Shown here piece by piece: positions 15,421 through 26,769 of a stretch of DNA of 64,000 nucleotides. The notes beneath the pieces are model-generated. The model ran no database searches and was not told where the DNA came from. It was given only the letters and a program-made list of their open reading frames with translations. Origin of the DNA: Pseudomonas abietaniphila (GTDB lineage: Bacteria > Pseudomonadota > Gammaproteobacteria > Pseudomonadales > Pseudomonadaceae); NCBI RefSeq assembly GCF_900100795.1, contig NZ_FNCO01000002.1, forward strand, positions 620,001 through 684,000, written 5' to 3'. Both the position numbers and the translations under genes were made by a program. Each line of letters opens with the position of its first letter. Position 1 is the stretch's first letter.

Positions 15421-17532
15421 TCAAAGCGTGCTCTCGGATACGCGGTTCTGCGCCGCGCTAATATCCGCCATGAAGCGGTCCGCTGGCAATGGATGCCCCA
15501 GTAGATAACCCTGCAACGAGTCGCAGCCCAAGTGGGTCAGGAAACTTTGCTGACTGCTGGTCTCCACGCCCTCTGCCACGATGCGCAAATTCAGCGCCTG
15601 CCCCAGCGCCACGATGGCCGAGACAATGGCGGCATCGTCGCTGTCATTCTCCAGATCGCGGACAAACCCACGGTCGATTTTCAGTTCATTGGCGGGCAAG
15701 CGCTTGAGGTACATCAGGCTGGAGTAACCGGTGCCAAAATCGTCGATCGACAAATCCACGCCCATGTCCGACAGCTGCTGGAGCACCATCATGCTCGCAT
15801 CGGCATCGCTCATGGCCGTGGTTTCAGTAATCTCCAACGTGAGGCAATTGGCGGGCAAACCATGCGCCGCAAGCGATTGCGCGACGTTTTTCACCAGCCC
15901 TGCGTGGGAGAACTGCAACGCCGACAGGTTCACTGCAATGCGCCAGTGCGTGTAGCCGGCGTCGAACCAGACGCGCATTTGTCGACAGGCTTCGTTGAGC
16001 ACCCACTCGCCGAGGTTGATAATCAGACCGGTCTTTTCCGCCAGCCCGATGAATTTATCTGGCATCAACAGGCCGTGCTCCGGGTGATTCCAGCGCACCA
16101 GCGCCTCTGCACCGACGGGCTCTCCCGTACCGGCGGCGAACTTGGGCTGGTAGTGCAGGCAGAACTGGCCTTCACGCAGCCCGACGCGAAGGTCCTGAAG
16201 CAATTGCAACTGGTTACGCGCGTTGGTGTTCATCGACGCATCAAAGAAGCTGTAGCCGTTCTTGCCGGCACTTTTGGCGTGGTACATCGCCGCATCCGCG
16301 TTCATCAACAGCTCCTGCTGTGTACGCCCGTTGCCAGGATACAGACTGATGCCGATGCTGACCGTCACCTGGAGATCATGGTCCTGGACGGTGAACGGCT
16401 TGCCCACCAAGGCGACTTGACGCGAAGCGACGGTCGTTGCATCGTCGATCTCCTCGAGTTCGACCAGCAAGACGAATTCGTCGCCGCCGATGCGCGCCAG
16501 GGTGTCATGGCGATGGAAGTTATCGCGCATGCGCAACGCGACTTCCCGCAGCAGTTGATCCCCGACATGGTGGCCGAAGGCATCGTTGACCGGTTTGAAG
16601 CCGTCCAGGTCCATGAACATCAAGGCGAACAGGCCGCCTTGGGAATCGACCTTGCGCATCGCTTGTTCGATACGGTCGGCCAGCAGAATCCGGTTGGGCA
16701 ATCCGGTCAGGGTGTCGTGCAAGGCCAGTTGGGTCAGCTCCCTATTCGCCTCGCTCAGCGACTCCGCCAGTTGCGCGGTGCGGGCTTCCAGGCGGGCGTC
16801 CAGAACCGACGTGAGCAAGGTGATGGTCAGCACGGCAAGGGTGGTGACCAGGACCAGTTTATCCAGCCCGTCCGTGCGCAGGCCGTTCACGGCGGCACCG
16901 CAGAAGCTGCCTTGAGGGAAATTCGCGGCGGCCATGCCGGTGTAATGCATGCCGACGATGGCGAACCCCATGATCACCGCAGCCCCGCCACGGGCCAGCC
17001 GCACGTACGGCGTTTCCTTGCGCAGACGCAACGCGATACACAGCGCCGCGGCCGACGCCGTGACCGCGATGACCAGGGACAGACCAAACAGCGTCGGGTC
17101 GTAATCAATACCCGGTTGCATGCGCAGTGCAGCCATGCCGGTGTAATGCATGGTGCTGATGCCCGTGCCCATCGCGAAAGCGCCGAACAGGACATGCAGC
17201 AAAGGGACATGTCGGTGGCTGACCAGCCACAGGGCGAAGCCTGATGACAGAATGGCAACTGCCAGCGACATCAGCGTGAGGCTGAGATCGAAACCGAGGT
17301 CAATGGGTAACTTGAACGCCAGCATGCCGATGAAGTGCATGGACCAGATGCCAATGCCCATCGACAGCGCGCCGCCGCAGATCCACATGATCTTCGCCCG
17401 GCCGAGGGCCGTGGCCACTCTTCCCGCCAGATCAAGCGCGGTGTAGGAAGCAAGCATGGCCACCAGAATGGAAACCAGGACCAGCGACAACGTGTAGTGT
17501 CCAATCAGCATGGGGCGCGACTCATGACTCAA
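15421..17532 (-). CDS. MHYT-GGDEF-EAL membrane cyclic-di-GMP protein
   Basis: A 703-residue protein. Residues ~1-245 are a seven-helix MHYT sensor with three repeats (MHFIGM, MHYTGM, MHYTGM), thought to bind metal and sense oxygen or NO. A GGDEF domain follows, with ARIGGDEFVLL intact, and then an EAL domain with GAEALVRWNHPEHG intact, plus LEITETTAMSD and DDFGTGYSSLMYLKRLPANE. So it may both make and break cyclic-di-GMP. The layout is that of P. aeruginosa MucR and NbdA, which act in alginate control and NO-induced dispersal. A second in-frame Met at 17511 (MLIGHYTLSL) could be the true start; neither has a strong ribosome site. Confidence 0.93.
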   Translation of the reverse strand: MSHESRPMLIGHYTLSLVLVSILVAMLASYTALDLAGRVATALGRAKIMWICGGALSMGIGIWSMHFIGMLAFKLPIDLGFDLSLTLMSLAVAILSSGFALWLVSHRHVPLLHVLFGAFAMGTGISTMHYTGMAALRMQPGIDYDPTLFGLSLVIAVTASAAALCIALRLRKETPYVRLARGGAAVIMGFAIVGMHYTGMAAANFPQGSFCGAAVNGLRTDGLDKLVLVTTLAVLTITLLTSVLDARLEARTAQLAESLSEANRELTQLALHDTLTGLPNRILLADRIEQAMRKVDSQGGLFALMFMDLDGFKPVNDAFGHHVGDQLLREVALRMRDNFHRHDTLARIGGDEFVLLVELEEIDDATTVASRQVALVGKPFTVQDHDLQVTVSIGISLYPGNGRTQQELLMNADAAMYHAKSAGKNGYSFFDASMNTNARNQLQLLQDLRVGLREGQFCLHYQPKFAAGTGEPVGAEALVRWNHPEHGLLMPDKFIGLAEKTGLIINLGEWVLNEACRQMRVWFDAGYTHWRIAVNLSALQFSHAGLVKNVAQSLAAHGLPANCLTLEITETTAMSDADASMMVLQQLSDMGVDLSIDDFGTGYSSLMYLKRLPANELKIDRGFVRDLENDSDDAAIVSAIVALGQALNLRIVAEGVETSSQQSFLTHLGCDSLQGYLLGHPLPADRFMADISAAQNRVSESTL

Positions 17533-17638
17533 CCAGATAAGGCTTCACAGCCCTGGAATAGGGCGGCGATTGTACCCAATCCGCCAAGAATGTTCGCGGC
17601 AGCCCGTCGAAATTATGGCAAATAGCCTTTATTCATGA

Positions 17639-19129
17639 TCAGCGTCTGGATATCTCGGGTTCATGCGTCAGGCCGGTTTCGGCATTCCAGCCACCCCCCA
17701 ATGCCGCGATCAACTGAACGCTGGCAATCAGCCGGCTTTGCAGCAATGTCAGCACACTGCGCTCATTACTCAACGCTGTGGTTTGCACGTTGACGACATC
17801 TAGATAGCCAATCAAACCGGCCTTGTACTGATTACTGGTCAGACGCAGGGAATCGCGGGCGGCGTCCAGTGCCTCTTTGCGCACCCCGGCTTCCTGCTCA
17901 TAGACGCGCAATTGCGCCATGTAGTCTTCCACTTCCTTGAAACCGTCCAGGACGGTCTGACGGTATTGCGCAACGGTTTGGTCATAGAACGCTTCGGTGC
18001 GATCCACTTCGGCCGCGCGCTGACCGCCATCGAACAGGGTCATGGCCAGTTGCGGCCCAACCGACCAGAACCGGTTCGGCAGGCTGATCCAGTTGCTGAA
18101 GGTACTGCTGCTGTAACCACCATTCATGCTCAGCGTCAGGTCCGGGTAATACGCCGCTTTCGCCACGCCGATATTGGCATTTGCGGCCATCACCGACCGC
18201 TCTGCTGCTGCAATGTCCGGACGGCGCTCAAGCAACTGCGAGGGCAACTGCACCGGAATCTGCGGCAAGGCCGGGACGCTGGTGGTGGGCGCCAGACTGA
18301 AGTCGGCAGGCGCCTGCCCCATCAGCACCGCAATCGCGCTTTCAAACTGCGCGCGCTGCCACGCCAGGTCGATCAGGTCGGCTTGCGTGCTTTTCAACTG
18401 GGTTTGCGCCTGAGCCACCGCATCGCGCCCGGAAACGCCCGCCCGGTACTGGTTTTGGGTCAATTTGAGCGAGCGCTCATAGGTATCGACCGTGGCTTCC
18501 AGCAAACGCTTTTGCTCGTCGATGACACGCAGTTGCAAGTAGTTTTGCACCAGTTGCGATTGCAGACTCAGCTGCATCGAGGCGAGGTCCGCCAGGCTTG
18601 CCTGAGCACTGGCCTTGTCCGCCTCCAGTCCGCGTCGCAGCTTGCCCCAGATGTCCGCCTCCCAGCTGACGCCCAGTTGCGCGTTGTAGGTGTCACGAAT
18701 CCCGCTGCTGGAGCTGCTGAGGCTGGAACTGCTGCTGCCGGTGCCCTGGCTTGAGCGATTCTTGCTGGTGGTCAGGTCCAGCGTCGGGAAGAACGCGCCC
18801 CGTGCACTGCGCACCAGCGCCGCCGCCTGACGGTATTGCGCTTCGTACTGCGCGACCGTCTGGTTTGAGGTGTTGAGTTTCTCCACCAGACCGTTCAGTT
18901 GCGCATCGCCATAGATCTCCCACCACGCGCCGCGTGCAATCGCGTCACTCGGATTGGCCTGGGTCCAGCCTTCGGCTTGCTTGAAGTGCGCGGGCGTCGG
19001 CATGTCCGGCTTTTTATAGTCCGGGCCCACCGCACACGCGCTGAGCAGCAGCGCGCACAAGGCCACCGCGAAGGTGCGCTGCAAAGGCAGCAATCGCTGG
19101 GGTACAGAAACGTTCGGACGATGGGTCAT
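17639..19129 (-). CDS. opmB: Outer-membrane efflux lipoprotein of the MuxABC pump
   Basis: A 496-residue outer-membrane factor of the NodT/TolC family. LLLSACAVGPDYKKP is a lipobox with the modified Cys, followed by two TolC repeats: WWEIYGDAQLNGLVEKLNTS, and later AAYYPDLTLSMNGGYSS and LTSNQYKAGLIGYLDVV. It forms the channel through which the MuxBC pump expels drugs. The start at 19129 overlaps the muxC stop (ATGA). It is the last gene of muxA-muxB-muxC-opmB, the same order as in P. aeruginosa. A Ser-rich low-complexity run near residue 115 (SSSSSLSSSSS) is unusual and may be a flexible loop. Confidence 0.93.
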   Translation of the reverse strand: MTHRPNVSVPQRLLPLQRTFAVALCALLLSACAVGPDYKKPDMPTPAHFKQAEGWTQANPSDAIARGAWWEIYGDAQLNGLVEKLNTSNQTVAQYEAQYRQAAALVRSARGAFFPTLDLTTSKNRSSQGTGSSSSSLSSSSSGIRDTYNAQLGVSWEADIWGKLRRGLEADKASAQASLADLASMQLSLQSQLVQNYLQLRVIDEQKRLLEATVDTYERSLKLTQNQYRAGVSGRDAVAQAQTQLKSTQADLIDLAWQRAQFESAIAVLMGQAPADFSLAPTTSVPALPQIPVQLPSQLLERRPDIAAAERSVMAANANIGVAKAAYYPDLTLSMNGGYSSSTFSNWISLPNRFWSVGPQLAMTLFDGGQRAAEVDRTEAFYDQTVAQYRQTVLDGFKEVEDYMAQLRVYEQEAGVRKEALDAARDSLRLTSNQYKAGLIGYLDVVNVQTTALSNERSVLTLLQSRLIASVQLIAALGGGWNAETGLTHEPEISRR

Positions 19130-22100
19130 AGCGGAGTTTCCAGGGCAGCATCCGTTCGCACGCCGCGCCATTTATTGACGCGATGCCGCAAACGGTCGAG
19201 ATAAAGGTAAACCACAGGCGTGGTGTAGAGCGTCAGAATCTGGCTGAGGATCAAGCCGCCGATGATGGTCAGGCCCAGAGGACGGCGCATTTCCGCGCCT
19301 TCGGCACTGCTCAGCAGCAATGGCACGGCACCGAGGATCGCCGCCAGCGTGGTCATCAGAATCGGCCGCAGCCGCTGCAGGCAGGCATTGCGGATGGATT
19401 CCAGTGGCGACATGCCGCTGCCTCGCTCCAGCTGCAAGGCCAGGTCGATCATCAGAATGGCGTTCTTTTTCACCACGCCGATCAGCAGAAACAGGCCCAA
19501 CAGCGAGATCAGGCTGAACTGCCCGCCGGTAAGATAGATGCTTAGCAGCGCACCGACCCCGGCCGACGGCAGCGTCGACAGAATGGTCAGCGGGTGCACA
19601 TAGCTCTCGTAAAGAATGCCAAGGACCAGGTAGACCGCCACCAATGCCCCGAGGATCATCCACGGCTGGCTTTTCTGCGTGGCGGCAAAGGCATCGGCGG
19701 TGCCCGCCATTTTCGCAATCACATCTTCGGGCAACCCTACCGCAGCCACGGCACGCTCGATGGCCGCCGTGGCTTGATCCAGCGTCACGCCATCGGCGAG
19801 GTCGAAGGAGATGTTGTCCGAGGCGAACTGCCCGTCGTGGTTGACCCGGTCATCCTCAAGACTGCGTTCGTAGTGGGCGATGGTCGACAGCGGTACGCGC
19901 GCGCCGTCTGCGGTGATCACCTGAACCTGCTCCAGCGTGACCGGGTCGAGCGCGTACTTGGGATTGACCTCCATCACCACCTGATACTGGTTCAGCGGGT
20001 CATAGATGGTGGACACCTGACGCTGGCTGTAGGCGTTGTTCAGCACCGTGGTGACCATGTTCATGTCGATGCCCAAGCGCTTGGCTGCGTCGCGGTCGAC
20101 CATCAATGTCACCTGCTGCGTACCGCCGCCGTCATGGGCATCAATGGCCGTCAGTTCCTTGAGCGACTTCAATGCGGTGACCACTTTCGGGTACCACAGG
20201 CGTAGGCTCTCCAGATCGCCGCTCTGCAGGATGTATTGGTACTGCGAAGAGGTCTGCTCGCGCCCGCCGCCCAGTTGCAAGTCCTGGTCCGGCTGCAGGA
20301 ACAGGCGTCCGCCCGGAACCTGAGGCATCTCCTTGCGCAGACGCTCGACCACTTGCTCGGCGCCGATCTTGCGCTCGGCGATCGGCTTCAGCCGCACGAT
20401 GATGAACGCATTGCCCGTGCCGCCGTTGCCGCCGATGAAACCGGCGACGCTTTCCACCGCCGGGTCCTTGAGGATCGCGTTGCGAAACACATCCATTTTT
20501 GGCTGCATGACCGAAAACGACAGGCCGTCGTCTCCGCGCACGAAGCCCATCAACTGGCCGGTGTCCTGCTGCGGCAGAAATGTCTTCGGCACGACCACGT
20601 ACAACACGATGTTCACGCCGATGGTAAGCAGCAGGGTCAGCAGGGTCAGGCGGCGATGACGCAGCGCCCAGCCGAGGCTGCGGTCGTAGCCGGCGACCAT
20701 GCGATCGTTGACGCGCTGGCTCCAGCGCTGCAAGCGGTTTTCCGTGCCGGGCACATGGGGCTTGAGCCAGCGGGCGCAGAGCATGGGCGTCAGGGTCAGC
20801 GAGACGATCAGCGACACCACGATCGACGCTGACAGCGTGATCGAGAACTCACGGAACAGGCTTTCCACCAAGCCGCCCATAAACAGAATCGAGATGAACA
20901 CCGCCACCAGCGACACGTTCATCGACAGCAGCGTAAAACCGACTTCCTGCGCGCCGAGGTACGCCGCTTTCATGGGCGGCACGCCCTCGTCGATGTGGCG
21001 GGAGATGTTCTCCAGCACCACGATGGCATCGTCCACCACCAAGCCCGTGGCGAGGATCAGCGCCATCAGCGACAGGTTGTTCAGCGAAAAGCCGCACAGG
21101 TACATGATCGCGAACGTGCCGACCAGGGACACCGGTACGGCCAGCGTCGGAATCAGCGACGCGCGGAAGTTACCCAGGAACAGGAACACCACGATGATCA
21201 CCAGCACCACGGCAATGAGCAGCGTCATTTCGGCTTCGTGCAACGTGGCCTTGATCACCGGTGAGCGGTCCATGGCCAGGTCCAGCTTGACGCTGGACGG
21301 CAGCACCGCCTGCAACGCGGGCAACTGAGCCTTGATCGCTGCGACGGTCTCGATGATGTTGGCACCCGCCTGACGGTTGATGACCAGCAGCACCGCCGAA
21401 TTTTTGTTGAAGAAGCCGCTGTTGTAACGGTCCTCGACCGAATCCTTGACCTTCGCCACGTCTTTGAGCCGCAGTGCGGCACCGTTCTGATAGCGAATGA
21501 TCAGCGGCTCGTAATCCTTGGCTTTTTCCAGCTGATCGTTGGCCTGCACCTGCCAGTTATGGTCGGCGTTCTCGACGAACCCTTTGGGCCGACGCACATT
21601 GGAGCCGGAAATCGTCGTGCGCACCTCGTCCAGCGATACGCCGTACTGATCGAGCAACTTGGGTTCGAGCTCGACCCGCACCGCGGGCAACGAACTGCCG
21701 CCAATCTGCACTTCGCCGACGCCGTTCACCTGCGATAGGCTCTGCGACAGAATCGTCGATGCCAGGTCATACAGCTGGCCTTTCTCCAGCACGTCCGAGG
21801 TCAACGACAGCACCATGATCGGCGCCTGGGACGGGTTGACCTTTTTGTAGGTCGGCATGCTGCGCATCCCGCTCGGCAGCAGGTTGCGCGAGGCATTGAT
21901 TGCCGCCTGCACTTCACGGGCCGCACCGTTGATGTCGCGGTCCATGTCAAATTGCAGAATCACCCGCGTTGTGCCCTGACTCGACCGGCTGCTCATGGTG
22001 TTGACCCCGGCAATGGTGCCCAGGGATCGCTCCAACGGTGTCGCCACGCTGGACGCCATGATTTCCGGGCTGGCACCGGGCAACGATGCCGTGACCACGA

Positions 22101-22233
22101 TCACCGGAAAGTCCATGTTCGGCAGCGGCGACACCGGCAGCAGCCCGAAACTCATGCCGCCCAGCAGCATGATCGCCAGGCTCAGCAACATCGTCGCCAC
22201 CGGCCTGCGGATGAAAGGGGCCGAGAGGTTCAT
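19126..22233 (-). CDS. muxC: RND efflux transporter, MdtC/MuxC-type
   Basis: A 1035-residue RND inner-membrane transporter. MNLSAPFIRRPVATMLLSLA is the usual first helix. Helix 4 carries ATGLVVDDAIVVLENISRH with the proton-relay Asp pair, and VKKNAILMIDLALQ lies in helix 10. With MuxB it forms a heteromeric trimer that exports substances using the proton gradient; in P. aeruginosa the system is linked to novobiocin, tetracycline and macrolide resistance. I use ATG 22233 at the conserved family start. It is separated from muxB by 112 bp that hold a repeat, while it overlaps opmB by 4 bp. Confidence 0.93.
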   Translation of the reverse strand: MNLSAPFIRRPVATMLLSLAIMLLGGMSFGLLPVSPLPNMDFPVIVVTASLPGASPEIMASSVATPLERSLGTIAGVNTMSSRSSQGTTRVILQFDMDRDINGAAREVQAAINASRNLLPSGMRSMPTYKKVNPSQAPIMVLSLTSDVLEKGQLYDLASTILSQSLSQVNGVGEVQIGGSSLPAVRVELEPKLLDQYGVSLDEVRTTISGSNVRRPKGFVENADHNWQVQANDQLEKAKDYEPLIIRYQNGAALRLKDVAKVKDSVEDRYNSGFFNKNSAVLLVINRQAGANIIETVAAIKAQLPALQAVLPSSVKLDLAMDRSPVIKATLHEAEMTLLIAVVLVIIVVFLFLGNFRASLIPTLAVPVSLVGTFAIMYLCGFSLNNLSLMALILATGLVVDDAIVVLENISRHIDEGVPPMKAAYLGAQEVGFTLLSMNVSLVAVFISILFMGGLVESLFREFSITLSASIVVSLIVSLTLTPMLCARWLKPHVPGTENRLQRWSQRVNDRMVAGYDRSLGWALRHRRLTLLTLLLTIGVNIVLYVVVPKTFLPQQDTGQLMGFVRGDDGLSFSVMQPKMDVFRNAILKDPAVESVAGFIGGNGGTGNAFIIVRLKPIAERKIGAEQVVERLRKEMPQVPGGRLFLQPDQDLQLGGGREQTSSQYQYILQSGDLESLRLWYPKVVTALKSLKELTAIDAHDGGGTQQVTLMVDRDAAKRLGIDMNMVTTVLNNAYSQRQVSTIYDPLNQYQVVMEVNPKYALDPVTLEQVQVITADGARVPLSTIAHYERSLEDDRVNHDGQFASDNISFDLADGVTLDQATAAIERAVAAVGLPEDVIAKMAGTADAFAATQKSQPWMILGALVAVYLVLGILYESYVHPLTILSTLPSAGVGALLSIYLTGGQFSLISLLGLFLLIGVVKKNAILMIDLALQLERGSGMSPLESIRNACLQRLRPILMTTLAAILGAVPLLLSSAEGAEMRRPLGLTIIGGLILSQILTLYTTPVVYLYLDRLRHRVNKWRGVRTDAALETPL

Positions 22234-22244
22234 GAGCGACCGTT

Positions 22245-22340
22245 CCAGGCCGCAAGCTTCAAGCTGCAAGCAAGAGCAAACGCCCACGCGTGCGCAGTTC
22301 TGCGTCTCGCTTGCTGCTTGACGTTTGAAACGTGCAACCG
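22245..22340. repeat. REP-like inverted repeat inside the mux operon
   Basis: The 112-bp gap between muxB and muxC contains GCAAGCTTCAAGCTGCAAGC (22251-22270) and, inverted further on, CTTGCTGCTTGACGTTTGAA (22310-22329). This is another common Pseudomonas class of intergenic palindromic repeat. The element interrupts an operon in which the other genes overlap, so it may affect message stability between the two transporter subunits. Confidence 0.65.
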
Positions 22341-22345
22341 ACCGG

Positions 22346-25300
22346 TCATACCGCCACCTCGGTCTTGCCCGAACGGCGGAACCGGCGCCCCATGCGATCG
22401 AAGTACAGGTAAATGACCGGCGTGGTGAACAGCGTCAGCACCTGACTGACCAGCAAGCCACCGACCATAACCAGGCCCAGGGGCTGGCGCAACTCGGCAC
22501 CGGACCCGGTGGCGAACATCAGTGGAATCGCGCCGAACAGCGCTGCCAAGGTGGTCATCAGGATCGGCCGGAATCGCAGCAGGGCCGCTTCGTAAATGGC
22601 GGTCTGCGGATCAACGCCGCGGTTGCGCTCAGCGTCCAGCGCAAAGTCGATCATCATGATCGCGTTTTTCTTCACGATGCCGATCAACAGGATGATGCCG
22701 ATGATCGCGATCATGCCCAAATCATTGCCGCTGAGGATCAACGCCAGCAAGGCACCAATCGCCGCCGACGGCAGGGTCGAGAGAATGGTGATCGGATGGA
22801 TGTAGCTCTCGTACAGCACGCCCAGCACGATGTACATGGTCACCACGGCGGCCAGCACCAGCAACAAGGTGCTGGACAGCGAGGCCTGGAAGGCTTCGGC
22901 AGCACCCTGGAATTCAGTCTGCACGCCGATCGGCATGCCGATGTCTTTCTGCACCTGCTCGATCACCTCAACCGCCTGCCCCAGCGCCACGCCGGGCGCC
23001 AGGTTGAACGACATCATCACCGCCGGGAACTGGCCGATGTGAGTGATGGCGAGCTGCGCCTGACGCTGCTCGACCTTCGCCAGGCTCGACAGTTTGACCT
23101 GCCCCCCATCGGTGGTCTTGACGTGGATCTGGTCCAGCGCCTGCGGACCCAGGTCGCTCGCTGCAGCGGCCTGCAGCACGACACGGTACTGGCTAGCCTG
23201 GGTGTAGATGGTGGAGATCTGCCGCTGGCCGAACGCGTCGTACAACGCGTCGGTGATGTTGGCCACCGTCACGCCCAGACGACTGGCGGCGTCACGGTCG
23301 ATGTTCAGGTACACCTGCAAGCCCTTGTCCTGAAGGTCACTGGCGACATCTGTCAGTTCGGTACGCGCGGCCAGCGCCTCCACCAGCTTGTTGCTCCAGA
23401 GACTCAGCAGTTCGGCGTCCGGCGACGACATGCTGAACTGATACTGCGTACGACTGACGCGGTCCTCGATCGTCAGGTCCTGCACCGGCTGCATGAACAA
23501 GCGGATGTCGGACAATTGATCGACCTGCGGCTGAATGCGTTGAATCACCTGGGTGGCGGTCAGGTCGCGCTGATTGTGAGGCTTGAGGTTGATCAGCATG
23601 CGACCGCTGTTCAGCGTTGCGTTATCGCCGTCGACCCCGATGTAAGAAGACAGGCTCGCCACCGCCGGGTCTTGCAGGATGATGTTCGCCAGCGCTTGCT
23701 GCCGCTCGCTCATGGAAGCAAACGACACCGATTGCGGCGCCTCGGAAATCCCCTGAATGACGCCCGTGTCCTGCACCGGAAAGAAGCCCTTCGGCACGGC
23801 CAGGTACAGCAACACGGTAATGCCCAGGGTGGCGATGGCGACCAGCAGGGTCAGCGGTTGATGCTTGAGCACCCATTGCAACTTGCGACCGTAGGCGCCG
23901 ATCAGCCAGTCGATCCAGACACCGCTGGCGCGATAGAACCGTCCCTGCTCCTCTTCCCTGGGTTCACGCTTGAGCAGCCGGGCACACATCATCGGCGTCA
24001 GCGTCAGCGAAACCACCAGCGAAATCAGGATCGCTACCGCCAGGGTGATGGCGAACTCACGGAACAACCGCCCGACCACATCCGCCATGAACAACAACGG
24101 GATCAAAACCGCGATCAAGGAGATGGTCAGCGAAATCAAGGTAAACCCGATCTGCCGCGCGCCTTTGAGCGCCGCCTGCAACGGGGTTTCACCCTCCTCC
24201 AGGTGCCGGGAAATGTTTTCCAGCATCACGATGGCATCGTCGACCACGAAACCGGTGGCGACGGTCATGGCCATCAAGGTCAGGTTGTTGACCGAAAAAC
24301 CGGCGAGGTACATGACGCCGAAGGTGCCCACCAGCGACAGCGGCACGGCCACGGAAGGAATGATGGTGGCGCTCAGGCGCCGCAGAAACAGGAAGGTGAC
24401 CAGCACGACCAGAACGATGGAAATCAGCAGTTCGTGCTGCACATCGCTGACCGAGGCGCGGATGGTTTGGGTACGGTCGGTCAACACCACCACGTCCAGC
24501 CCGGCAGGCAGGTTATCGGTGATGCTCGGCAACAAGGCCTTGATCCGGTCGACCACTTCAATCACGTTGGCGCCGGGCTGACGCTGGATATTGAGCAGGA
24601 CCGCCTGATTCTGGTTTGCCCACGCGGCAAGCCGTTCGTTTTCCGCGCCGTCGACAATCTGTGCGACGTCCTTGAGCCGCAGCGGGCCGCCGTTGTTGTA
24701 GGCCAGGATCAGGTTGGCGTATTCCTCGGGGGATTTGAGCTGGTCGTTGGCATCGAGCATCGACACCCGGGTCGGACCATCGAAATTACCTTTGGGCGTA
24801 TTGACGTTGGACGCCGTGACCAGCGTGCGCACGTCCGACAGGTTCAGACCGTTGGCCGCCAAGGCATCCGGGTTGACCTTGATCCGCACCGCCTGACGCT
24901 GGCCGCCGGCGATGCTGACCATGCCGACGCCGCTGATCTGCGCGATCTTCTGCGCCATGCGCGTATCGACCAGATCATTGAGTTTGGGCAGCAGCATGGT
25001 TTTGGAGGTAATCGCCAGGGTGAGCACGGGCGTGTCGGCCGGGTTGACCTTGTTATAGGTCGGCGGTGCCGGTAAATCGTTCGGCAACAGGTTGGTGGCA
25101 CCGTTGATGGCGGCCTGCACTTCCTGCTCGGCGACATCCATGTTGATGTCCAGGCTGAAGCGCAAGGTAATCACCGAAGCCCCGCCGGAACTGGTGGACG
25201 CCATCTGCGTGAGGCCTGGCATCTGCCCGAACTGGCGCTCCAACGGCGCGGTCACGGCACTGGTCATCACCTGCGGGCTGGCGCCGGGATACAACGTCAT

Positions 25301-25441
25301 CACCCGGATGGTCGGATAGTCCACCTGGGGCAACGCCGACACCGGCAGCAAGGTGTAAGCGATCAGGCCGGCCAGCACGATGGCCAGCATGCTCAGCGTG
25401 GTCGCGACGGGCCTGAGAATGAACAGGCGTGACAGGTTCAT
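22346..25441 (-). CDS. muxB: RND efflux transporter, MdtB/MuxB-type
   Basis: A 1031-residue RND transporter, partner of Mux[21 protein letters not shown] starts the first helix, [14 protein letters not shown] is the RND porter start, [19 protein letters not shown] holds the helix-4 Asp pair and [14 protein letters not shown] the helix-10 motif. [20 protein letters not shown] is typical of the C-terminus. The paralogue MuxC is less than half identical by eye, which is normal for the MdtB/MdtC pair. The ATG at 25441 overlaps the muxA stop (ATGA). Confidence 0.93.
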   Translation of the reverse strand: MNLSRLFILRPVATTLSMLAIVLAGLIAYTLLPVSALPQVDYPTIRVMTLYPGASPQVMTSAVTAPLERQFGQMPGLTQMASTSSGGASVITLRFSLDINMDVAEQEVQAAINGATNLLPNDLPAPPTYNKVNPADTPVLTLAITSKTMLLPKLNDLVDTRMAQKIAQISGVGMVSIAGGQRQAVRIKVNPDALAANGLNLSDVRTLVTASNVNTPKGNFDGPTRVSMLDANDQLKSPEEYANLILAYNNGGPLRLKDVAQIVDGAENERLAAWANQNQAVLLNIQRQPGANVIEVVDRIKALLPSITDNLPAGLDVVVLTDRTQTIRASVSDVQHELLISIVLVVLVTFLFLRRLSATIIPSVAVPLSLVGTFGVMYLAGFSVNNLTLMAMTVATGFVVDDAIVMLENISRHLEEGETPLQAALKGARQIGFTLISLTISLIAVLIPLLFMADVVGRLFREFAITLAVAILISLVVSLTLTPMMCARLLKREPREEEQGRFYRASGVWIDWLIGAYGRKLQWVLKHQPLTLLVAIATLGITVLLYLAVPKGFFPVQDTGVIQGISEAPQSVSFASMSERQQALANIILQDPAVASLSSYIGVDGDNATLNSGRMLINLKPHNQRDLTATQVIQRIQPQVDQLSDIRLFMQPVQDLTIEDRVSRTQYQFSMSSPDAELLSLWSNKLVEALAARTELTDVASDLQDKGLQVYLNIDRDAASRLGVTVANITDALYDAFGQRQISTIYTQASQYRVVLQAAAASDLGPQALDQIHVKTTDGGQVKLSSLAKVEQRQAQLAITHIGQFPAVMMSFNLAPGVALGQAVEVIEQVQKDIGMPIGVQTEFQGAAEAFQASLSSTLLLVLAAVVTMYIVLGVLYESYIHPITILSTLPSAAIGALLALILSGNDLGMIAIIGIILLIGIVKKNAIMMIDFALDAERNRGVDPQTAIYEAALLRFRPILMTTLAALFGAIPLMFATGSGAELRQPLGLVMVGGLLVSQVLTLFTTPVIYLYFDRMGRRFRRSGKTEVAV

Positions 25442-26769
25442 ACGTTGCCTTTTTTCGCGGTCGCGGCGTTGGCCGACTCACCGGACGCCTTGTCCTTGGA
25501 CGGCTGGCCCTGCAGTTTCTGCCCAGGCGTCACCGGCACGTCCTTGCTGTCGTTGACCACGTCCACGTCGCTGCCGTCCTTCAGGCGGTCGGTACCTTCC
25601 AGCACCACGCGATCGCCAGCGACCAGGCCTTCGGTCACGACCGTGGTGTTTTCATCGCTTGGCCCGGTTTTCAGCGAGCGAATGCGGACTTTCTTGTCGC
25701 CCTCCATCACGTACACGAAGGTGCCGTTGACGCCGAACTGAACCGCTGCCGAAGGCACCAGCACCACGTTTTTCAGGGTGGTCGCCAGCAGCCGCGCGTT
25801 GACGAACTGATTAGGGAACAGCGCTTCGTTGTCGTTATCAAAGCGCGCCTTGAACTTCAGCGTGCCGGTGGTGATATCGATCTGGTTGTCGATGCTTGCC
25901 AGCACACCCTTGGCCTGCAATTTCACGTCACCACGGTCCCACGCCTCGACAGGCAGCTTGTCGCCGCTGCGGTAATGGCCGATCACGTCCGCGAGGTCTT
26001 TCTCCGGCAACGTGAAGTTGACGGTGATGGGCTTGGTTTGGGTGATGACCGCCAGGGCGGTGGTGTCGTTGGCGGCGACCAGGTTACCGACGTCCAGCTG
26101 ACGGAGACCGATGCGGCCCGAGATCGGCGCCCGGATTTGCGTGAAGTCGAGGTTAAGCTTGGCGTCACCCACAGCCGCCTGATTGGTCTTGATGGTGCCT
26201 TGGTACTGTCCGACCAAGGACTCCGCGGTGTCGAGGGTCTGCTTGGCAATGCTGTCTTCTTTGTACAGGTCCCGATAACGCTGTACGTCGATTTGAGCAT
26301 TCTTCAGCAACGCCTGGTTCTGCATCAGCGTGCCTTCGGCCTGTTGCAACGCAATCTGGTAGCTGCGTGGATCGATCACTGCCAGCAGATCCCCCGCTTT
26401 GACCTGCTGACCTTCCTGGAAGTTGATCTTCATCAACTCACCGGCGACCCGACTGCGCACGTTGATGGTGTTCATCGCAGTCACGGTGCCCAGGGCCTTG
26501 TAGTAGATCGGGAAGTCACCGGTCGTTGCCGGCGCCACGCGGACCGGAACCGGGCCGGTGGAGCCGCCGAAACCCGGGCGCTGGCCCGTCACTTTCCCCG
26601 CGCCGCCACTGCGGCTGGCGCCCTTGTGGGCCTGACCGGATTGCTGCGCGCTGGCATCCGTCTTGGCTGACGAGCCCGGCCAGTACCGCCAACAGACGCC
26701 TGCGACAATCAATAGGACCAGCAGGCTGATCAGCCAGCGGCGGGAGTTACGGGAACCAGACGATTGCAT
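25438..26769 (-). CDS. muxA: Periplasmic adaptor of the MuxABC-OpmB pump
   Basis: A 443-residue membrane-fusion protein of the HlyD/AcrA type. The N-terminal anchor is [20 protein letters not shown] Gly/Ser/Ala linker then leads to [20 protein letters not shown], the first beta-barrel strand. [19 protein letters not shown] is the first lipoyl half and [20 protein letters not shown] the second, and the C-terminal half includes [19 protein letters not shown] low-complexity Lys/Ala/Ser tail ends the protein. It links MuxB/MuxC in the inner membrane to OpmB. I take ATG 26769; the 16 codons before it are in frame but lack a ribosome site. It is the first gene of the operon, and no local regulator gene is seen. 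Confidence 0.92.
   Translation of the reverse strand: MQSSGSRNSRRWLISLLVLLIVAGVCWRYWPGSSAKTDASAQQSGQAHKGASRSGGAGKVTGQRPGFGGSTGPVPVRVAPATTGDFPIYYKALGTVTAMNTINVRSRVAGELMKINFQEGQQVKAGDLLAVIDPRSYQIALQQAEGTLMQNQALLKNAQIDVQRYRDLYKEDSIAKQTLDTAESLVGQYQGTIKTNQAAVGDAKLNLDFTQIRAPISGRIGLRQLDVGNLVAANDTTALAVITQTKPITVNFTLPEKDLADVIGHYRSGDKLPVEAWDRGDVKLQAKGVLASIDNQIDITTGTLKFKARFDNDNEALFPNQFVNARLLATTLKNVVLVPSAAVQFGVNGTFVYVMEGDKKVRIRSLKTGPSDENTTVVTEGLVAGDRVVLEGTDRLKDGSDVDVVNDSKDVPVTPGQKLQGQPSKDKASGESANAATAKKGNV

Noticed and set aside
15532..17244. 570-codon plus-strand ORF opposite the MHYT-GGDEF-EAL gene
   Set aside because: Antisense shadow; the minus strand has intact MHYT, GGDEF and EAL motifs.
22325..25075. 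916-codon plus-strand ORF opposite muxB
   Set aside because: Very rich in His, Gln, Arg and Asp with no recognisable motif; muxB on the other strand is unmistakable.
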